From contig NC_079428.1 of assembly GCF_026213295.1 (NCBI RefSeq), positions 4,162,392-4,226,391 on the forward strand: a stretch of 64,000 nt of DNA. The letters are read 5' to 3'. The stretch comes from Gadus chalcogrammus (Eukaryota > Chordata > Actinopteri > Gadiformes > Gadidae). This document shows, one piece after another, positions 58,390 to 64,000 of the stretch. The notes below the pieces were generated by a model. That model did no database searches, had not been told where the DNA came from, and worked only from the letters and a program-made list of their open reading frames with translations. The translations under genes and the position numbers were made by a program. Each line of letters begins with the position of its first letter. Position 1 is the stretch's first letter.

Positions 58390-58461
58390 AGCACATGATG
58401 ACTTATTATTACCGCCCCAGTCTGAACATTCATGACTGATTGGTTTACAACCCTGATTCGC
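58390..58461 (+). ncRNA. snord31: C/D snoRNA SNORD31 (copy 1d, diverged)
   Basis: C box ATGATGA (58395), same guide, then GACTGATTGGTTTACAACC and D CTGA (58453). Flanks differ from copies 1a-1c, so this is the most diverged and possibly ancestral copy. Confidence 0.88.
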
Positions 58462-58645
58462 TCGTTATTGCCAGCATGAACGTTGTTGGTGATTGGTCCA
58501 GTCTAACATAAGTCTGTCCTCTTCAGGTCACTGCAGTGCTGCTGGAAGTGTTGTCTACAATATGGCCGCCCTCCTTCATGTCTGCAACTTCCACATCGTT
58601 GGGCTCATGGAGTGATTTTCAATAAAAAACTTTGAAACCGGTTTA

Positions 58646-59699
58646 TGCTTGTCTATCGAACTGATTGTGGATAAGGGGGACTGATGTGATTGCTTCTCAT
58701 GTTATTCATTAATACACAGGATCAGATGTTATAATCCCTTGTGCCAAAATCCAAGGAAAACACATATTCAGAAGCCCCTGTCCAAACCAAACTTGTAAGC
58801 ACGCTGGCTACTGAGCTACCAACCAAAGGTGAAGAAAAAAACACGAGACAACTAGCCCAACTAACGGCAGTAAATACCGCAGCAAGCAGAATATCATTGG
58901 GGTATTTTGGTCCTCATCCTTCAGTACCTTTGTTACTATTTCACTAAGAAATTATATGTTTTTAATATTTTGCATCTTATAAGGAGTGCGGACGTAGTTG
59001 AAATGGGACAAAATCGCAGGGTAAAATAGTGTTTCAGTACAGAGGAAGACAAGTTTTTGGAAAGTGAGGTCAAGGATCCTCAAATATTAGTGTCATAACA
59101 TCTGCCAGGTTGGGTGACTGCTGTGAGGTCCATTTAACTTGAGTACAACGGTAATCGTCAAACATTAGAAATTGGTTACGGTTCATACAAGGAATGAGGT
59201 TAATGTCAAATATGGAAATGTATGATTTTTCTATACATTAAATTGGTTGCCCTAGTCCACTTTCACTATCGATGTCTCGCCCACCAAATAAAATTGGAGC
59301 CCAAAACCCTATACGAGACCAAAAATAAAACGTGTTAAAAGCTGGCTTTATATAAAATAACGTCTATTTGCAATTACGAAATGAGTTGTAGGATGGGACG
59401 TTAATTTCGGTGGACAAATTGAAACAGGTTTTATTTCAGTGTCACCCTATCAAGTTGATCTCCAACGTAAGAGTTTTTCCCTTTGAAATTAAAATAGCCA
59501 TTTATCTTTTTTTCCCCCGAAGTTACAAGGAGTCACTTTCATAGTGTCCAGATTGTGGCGGAAATGCCAGAGAACGTTTTTTGTTGAGCAAACAAAAAAT
59601 AAATGTATTCTCTGAATGAACCGTAGGTGGCAGCAGAACGCCGAAAGGCCTGTAGAACACCAGTAACTAATAAAAGAAGAAGAAGTAGCTTATCGTGCA
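58646..59699. other. spacer between host-gene copies
   Basis: AT-rich, no gene recognised. Ends with GGCAGCAGAACGCC and AAAAGAAGAAGAAG, motifs common near fish repeat tails. Confidence 0.5.
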
Positions 59700-59952
59700 T
59701 CAGCATGGACGTATCATAGAACCTCCAGAGGTTGTAGTTCCGTCTAACTTCATGAAGGCGTTGGTAAGTGGAGTCCCCTTACAACGGCGGTATAACTCAA
59801 TTTAATATAACCTCAACAGACTTTAACCGATGCAATCCTGTATAATATTTCAAATTCTGCGTTGTGGTGTTTCTGGCTATGTCGTGGCATTCTTGTTCGT
59901 AATCTTATGAAGTATAGCGTCGTCTAACACCGTCGCTTCTATTTGTGCTGTC

Positions 59953-60022
59953 TCCAAGTGATGATAACTTTCACAGACCTGTTCTGAATGACTGTGAATG
60001 CACCATATTTATTCTGAATGGA
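59953..60022 (+). ncRNA. snord25: C/D snoRNA SNORD25 (copy 2)
   Basis: C box GTGATGA (59958), guide TTTCACAGACCTGTTCTGA, D CTGA (60014). Confidence 0.9.
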
Positions 60023-60271
60023 GACATTCGCCGCTCGGTTCTTTGCATAAACCTGCCCAAGACACGTGGGAGTGCTTCGGCCTAGCACGTGTTGGGCTGT
60101 GTAGATTGAAGCAGAAGCAATGGAGTCTGCACCGCGTTAATTTGTTTCTTCTGTTTAGGTTCTCGGATGGAAGCGGAACACTGCCTACCTGCCGACTACA
60201 AAGGTGTATATAGAAGTTTTTAACGGGTTAAGTGGGCATGGAATTGGTCGTCCATGCAACCTACTTTGAAT

Positions 60272-60336
60272 GCTACCGTGAAGCTATTGAACTCTCACTG
60301 AATATTTTGTGGAAAACGTAAAACATTCAGAGTAGC
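60272..60336 (+). pseudogene. snord26: SNORD26 relic (copy 2)
   Basis: The GCTAC/GTAGC stem and guide remain, but the C box is GTGAAGC and the D box is CAGA, so box C/D assembly should fail. Confidence 0.75.
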
Positions 60337-60569
60337 TAAGTGTATGCTTGAGATCTAAATGGACTTTGAGAATATAATGTTTAATACTGTTGCTTTTCTC
60401 TACATAGGTTGGACAATGAAGGGTAAATCCAAGGTAATAAAGCAATTGGAGTTGGCTGGTATTTCACCATGTCCACGCTACACTGATGTAGTATGGACAG
60501 TACAAGGAAGCTGGCTGCATAATCGACTGGTGAGTGTTCAGTTTTTCACAAAATGAATATAATGAGGGG

Positions 60570-60641
60570 TTGAAGTGATGATTATCCAATAGACAAGCAT
60601 ATGGCTGATTTATAGTGATGCCAACTTCTAATCTGACCAAC
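60570..60641 (+). ncRNA. snord27: C/D snoRNA SNORD27 (copy 2)
   Basis: C box GTGATGA (60575), guide GACAAGCATATGGCTGA, C' GTGATG, D CTGA (60633). Confidence 0.92.
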
Positions 60642-60821
60642 CTTGATGGGACTTTTCATCTTAAACTACGGTTTCTAGACGTGTGGCTAACGACAAGTTC
60701 TCCCTGCAGGTGGATATGTGAACTAGCTCCACAAACCTGGACTTCGGCCAGTTTGTCCAATGGAGGCCATTGTTGAGGCGAGTTCCACATGATCTAAATG
60801 CTTGTACACTTGTTTCACCGT

Positions 60822-60887
60822 GTTTCAATGACGATAAACCTAGCTCACTTTGAACCGATGTGAAACTATACAAACTTACTGAGAAAC
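60822..60887 (+). ncRNA. snord29: C/D snoRNA SNORD29 (copy 2)
   Basis: Identical to copy 1 over the snoRNA, from stem GTTTC to GAAAC. Confidence 0.9.
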
Positions 60888-61045
60888 TTCAGACCCCATA
60901 TTGAGTGTTGACTATATTGGGAAGTTGCTTATGTCCATTTCTGCCAACAGACATGGGAGTTGATGCTGCGGTGAGATCGTCCTAGTTTGAAAACCGTCCA
61001 CATTTGTTGGTGAGGATTCACTTTTGTAATATTTTTCATAATCTG

Positions 61046-61118
61046 CTTGAAATGATGATCATAATTTAGAATCTCGTTCGTCTGAATTACTGATGAGGAA
61101 CCTAACCTGATTCGGGCC
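61046..61118 (+). ncRNA. snord30: C/D snoRNA SNORD30 (copy 2)
   Basis: C box ATGATGA (61052), guide GAATCTCGTTCGTCTGA, D CTGA (61107). Confidence 0.9.
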
Positions 61119-61247
61119 TATCTATTCTGCTGGGTTTTTGAGACCATTTCTATCAACCCATCATTTTTCTTTAGGTGTCTTGGCGCTGGTGTCCAGAGAC
61201 TACTTCTACTCCAACCAAGGTGGGTGTCAGAAGACTGGGTGTTACTG

Positions 61248-62418
61248 CAGGGCTCCAGTCACCTTTTTCAAGAGGAGTAATGTGGCACCTAACTGAAAAT
61301 TTTAGGGGCGCATCTGGGGATGCACCGATTGTGAAATTCTGGGCCGATACCAATGTTTTTTTGTTTAATTATTCCCACTTTTGTGCCAGGGAAACAAACC
61401 CTAACTCCCCACAAACGACACGTACCTCGTATACAAGCATACACAAGAACGCAGCGAGAGGCTTTTATGCTTTAATGAAATCAATCCCGTTTATTTCAAC
61501 AACTGCGCCATCAACATTCAACATCAAAATTATTTAAATGTGGGAGTAGGTAGATGGGCCTACATGCGGCCAAAAGATTGCTGTTTATTTTACTGAACAC
61601 AGCCTGCATGACTCTGAACTAGACACGTCTTTAGCATATGGAAACTGGCCAAAAAAATTACTTCAGTGACTTTTTACAATTTAGTTGTAGGGACACGCTG
61701 TCGGACACGGGTGCAGGTCGGGTCGGTCGCTTCAAAACCGCGTTTTTTGCGATTGTGAGCGAGACTTCTCCAGTGCTCGATATGTTTTTCAGGAGCGGAG
61801 GAGTCGACTAAAACCATCACACGTGGATGATGTGCCTTTTTGCACAGCAATATGAAGCACCGGGCCAAACACCAGATGGTGTAATTCCCCGACGATCCAT
61901 CTATTGCGTCTAATTTTCCTTCGGGTGCGGGTCGGGGGTCTGTCAGTTTATAGCAGGTCGGGTGTGGAATGTAATTCGTGCAGCTGTCGGAAAAAGGGTC
62001 CGATGCGGTTTTAAGTATTGCGGATTCGGGTGGACACGGTTTTGCAAATTAAGACCCCGTGCAGGACTCTCACTGGCATTGGAGCACAGTAGCCGCAGGT
62101 CGGAAGAACGAGTCAATAGTTGGCTTGCTCATTGTTCAAACCCACGTAGCAGGTATTGAATCTTTCTCCTTCTTGGACGTTTAGGCACGTTCGATTTAGG
62201 TGGTTCTAAGACCCTCCCCCTCCTCACATTGGCCACTAACAGTGGCCATTCCCTATCCTTCTCGCGCTCATTGGACTGCTGCAGATATCGGATTTATTGT
62301 CGCATCCCTTCCACGTGTAATGTGTTAAAATAAAAAAGGGCAAATTTACTAGACGCACAAGTGTGACCAGATGTAAAATTCATTCGCACTCAAACTTTGG
62401 TCGCAGTCTAGAGCCCTG
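61248..62418. mobile_element. ~1.2-kb hAT-like insertion in host-gene copy 2
   Basis: Interrupts the intron that in copy 1 runs directly from exon 7 to SNORD22. Left end CAGGGCTCCAGTC; the right end reads, on the minus strand, CAGGGCTCTAGACTGCGACC, so the termini form short inverted repeats with hAT-type CAGGG ends. The 8 bases outside (TGTTACTG, TGCTGCAT) match only partly. No transposase is readable, so it is non-autonomous or decayed, perhaps composite. Confidence 0.65.
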
Positions 62419-62468
62419 TGCTGCATGTATGCAGTTGTTAATGGCTTTAATTTGAATGCATTTAGTTT

Positions 62469-62552
62469 CATTAATGACGACACCCGTACATGTCTTACTG
62501 GTGCCAAGGCAGCAAGGGGATAACATGTTGTGGTTGCAACTGTCTGATTGGT
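62469..62552 (+). pseudogene. snord22: SNORD22 with internal deletion (copy 2)
   Basis: C box ATGACGA (62474) and D CTGA (62544) remain, with TACATGTCTTAC and GGGGATAACATGTTG. About 40 bases including the GGTGAACCCA block of U22 are deleted. Possibly non-functional. Confidence 0.8.
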
Positions 62553-62735
62553 GTCTCTATAGAACTGTGTCATGCATAAGACATGAAGTGCCTGATTATG
62601 GTTTTGCTTTTTTCTTCTTCTTTTTCTCGGGTTCCTCGGAGCTAGACTGTTCCAGTGATCTGCCACACTGGCGTCTGCAAACCCAGATCTGGGCCAACAT
62701 GGTAGGTCGACGTTCATATCACAAAACGCTCCATG

Positions 62736-62808
62736 GCTCTATAGAATGATGTTGCATTTTACCGCCCCAGTCTGAAGATTCATGACTGATTGGTACACAC
62801 TCTGATCC
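62736..62808 (+). ncRNA. snord31: C/D snoRNA SNORD31 (copy 2a)
   Basis: C box ATGATGT (62746), guide TACCGCCCCAGTCTGA, D CTGA near 62802. Nearly identical to copies 1a-1c. Confidence 0.9.
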
Positions 62809-63385
62809 TCCATAACGACGGACTTAAGCAGCTGGTTTACTTTGATCCACGTTATCACTAACAGCCTTTCTTTCCACCAGACTCTGGTCATGTGGATGTT
62901 CGGGGCGGTCACGTTGACCATAACGTCACACGATGTTTCTTAAATGTCTGCCATGGGCCTTCACTAAGGTGTGGGGACGGTGCTGACTCTGTTCCATTAA
63001 CGCAGGTTTGTGCATTTGACAGTGCTTAAACCACTTTAGAAGTGAAATGATGATGGATGTTACAACCAAAACCGTCAAACATGTGCAATCTAGTTGTTCA
63101 ACCTCCCTGTTGGCCCTTGACGGCACTGAGAACCCTGTATCAGGTGTAAGGTGACCTCTTGGAATCCCGTGGGAGGGTCTAGTTGTGCATTTGACTGAAA
63201 AATAAATCTGATCATGATGTCAAATGTTGTTTTTGCGTATGAACAACTTAAATGGCCTCTAAAGAGTTCCTGCATTTTTCTGTTGCTTTCCTAGGACCTA
63301 GACTTGTCCTGTGACTGGCGTCCTCAAACCCAGTTCTGGGTCATCTTGGTATGTTGACGTTCATATCACAAAACACTCCATGGCT

Positions 63386-63441
63386 CTAGAATTGTAACGC
63401 CCCTGTCTGATGATTCACGACTGATTGTTACACACTCCGCC
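63386..63441 (+). pseudogene. snord31: SNORD31 relic (copy 2b)
   Basis: Guide-like TAACGCCCCTGTCTGA and GACTGATTGTTACACACTCC remain, but the C box is lost (AGAATTGTAACG) and the D box is CCGC. Confidence 0.75.
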
Positions 63442-63480
63442 ATAATGACAGACTAAGCAGCTGGTTAACTGTTAATCATG

Positions 63481-64000
63481 ATCACATGCATGTTTGTTGG
63501 TGATCAAGACGAAATTAAGAAGTTGGTTCGCCTTATAACGGAGATGAAAGTAAATGTAGTGTTAATAACCTCCACATACATTAACCGGTGACCGATGCAA
63601 TCATGATTAATATTTCAAAATCGGCGTTGTGGTTTTGTCAGGTTATTTTCTTTGCATGCTCGTGAGTAATTACTGAATAATAGCGTTGTGAAACGCCTTT
63701 GCTGCTATTGGCGCTGTCTCCAAGTGATGATAACTTTCACAGACCTGTTCTGAATGACTGTGAATGCACCGTATTTATTCTGAATGGAGACACTCGCCGC
63801 TCAGTTCTCTGCATAAACCTGACGAAGACATCGTGGGATTCAATCGGCCTAGCACGTTGGGCTGTGTCAGAACCAATGGAGTCTGCAACGCGTTAATGTG
63901 TTCATTCTGTTTTAGGTTCTCAGGTGGAAGAGGAACACTGCCTTACTGCTCACTACAAAGGTATATTGACGTTTACAACGGGTTAAGTGGGCTTGGATGT
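63481..64000 (+). ncRNA. SNHG1-type host gene, copy 3 (start only)
   Basis: From about 63560 (CCGATGCAATCATGATTAAT, ATTTCAAAATCGGCGTTGTG) the DNA follows copy 2 from 59828. It includes SNORD25 and an exon 2-like segment at 63916-63960, then runs off the window. Confidence 0.8.
63719..63788 (+). ncRNA. snord25: C/D snoRNA SNORD25 (copy 3)
   Basis: C box GTGATGA (63724), guide TTTCACAGACCTGTTCTGA, D CTGA (63780). Differs from copy 2 by about one base. Confidence 0.9.

Larger units (their letters stand above)
54778..58645 (+). ncRNA. snhg1: SNHG1/UHG snoRNA host gene, copy 1
   Basis: A non-coding spliced host whose introns carry SNORD25, 26, 27, 29, 30, 22 and four SNORD31 copies, in the order known for mammalian U22 host genes. 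Inferred exons: 54778-54808, 55337-55373, 55569-55594, 55778-55816, 55994-56061, 56229-56306, 56485-56529, 56780-56844, 57433-57492, 58082-58141, 58320-58354 and 58527-~58645. Borders are GT-AG, and almost every intron holds one snoRNA. Exons share no long reading frame, as expected for a host whose exons are discarded. AATAAA at 58621-58626. The gene lies close downstream of the partial gene ending near 54220. Confidence 0.9.
59740..63480 (+). ncRNA. SNHG1-type host gene, copy 2 (partly decayed)
   Basis: Repeats the copy 1 organisation: exon 2-like 60159-60203, exon 3-like 60410-60433, exon 4-like ~60489-60530, exon 5-like 60711-60777, exon 6-like ~60951-61009, exon 7-like ~61175-61219, exon 8-like ~62640-62701 and a last ~63295-63349. 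SNORD25, 27, 29, 30 and one SNORD31 look intact; SNORD26, SNORD22 and a second SNORD31 are damaged. The exon 5 donor is GCGAGT instead of GTGAGT. The copy 1 TATA/TOP promoter is not found upstream; a different start is possible, with ATGAAGGCGTTG|GTAAGT at about 59764. A hAT-like insertion separates exon 7 and the SNORD22 relic. Confidence 0.75.

Overview
The window looks like teleost fish nuclear DNA. Genes are split by canonical GT-AG introns. Several very long (CA)n/(GT)n and (CT)n tracts are present, along with tRNA-derived repeats, MITE-like elements, and one gap of exactly 100 N placed inside a GT repeat. The extreme dinucleotide density resembles codfishes (Gadiformes), but that is an inference; no species-diagnostic sequence was found. 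The gene set (mark2, naa40, b3gat3, U22 snoRNA host gene) corresponds to genes on human 11q12-q13, so the block is probably conserved vertebrate synteny. All recognised genes are on the + strand.

Layout: 1-6244 is non-coding, low-complexity DNA that reads as the intron upstream of the 3' end of mark2. mark2 exons lie at 6245-6517, 8332-8358 (27-nt microexon), 13075-13184 and 13324-13703, followed by a long 3'UTR. At 18052-21642 lie five exon-like segments of a sec24d-type gene, frame-broken and lacking both ends. They are interleaved with MITEs and followed at 22370-23950 by an array of tRNA-like modules containing near-perfect palindromes. From 24000 to 31000 there is no recognisable gene, only microsatellites, a LINE tail, a CTCF-like site, the assembly gap and a foldback element. 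naa40 (31114-36171) is complete, with 8 coding exons. b3gat3 (40277-43620) is complete, with 7 coding exons and all catalytic residues. An unrecognised two-coding-exon gene (48651-51230) and an unrecognised 3' gene end (52976-54114) follow.

From 54778 to the window end lies the most unusual part: a SNHG1/UHG-type snoRNA host gene. Its intronic C/D snoRNAs occur as SNORD25, 26, 27, 29, 30, 22 and 31, and SNORD31 is amplified to four copies. The unit is repeated downstream as a second, partly decayed copy carrying a hAT-like insertion, and a third copy begins before the window ends.

A second theme is repeats seeded on gene boundaries. A ~22-copy minisatellite in naa40 intron 2 and a 4-copy minisatellite in the 48.6 kb gene each begin at the real 5' splice site and repeat a donor-like GTGAGG. 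A sec24d acceptor plus exon start is duplicated, and the b3gat3 start-codon region is duplicated upstream as a short ORF. The first half works in kinase signalling (MARK2), histone N-terminal acetylation (NAA40) and proteoglycan linker synthesis (B3GAT3); the distal part makes rRNA-modification guide RNAs. No operon-like functional linkage between them is implied.
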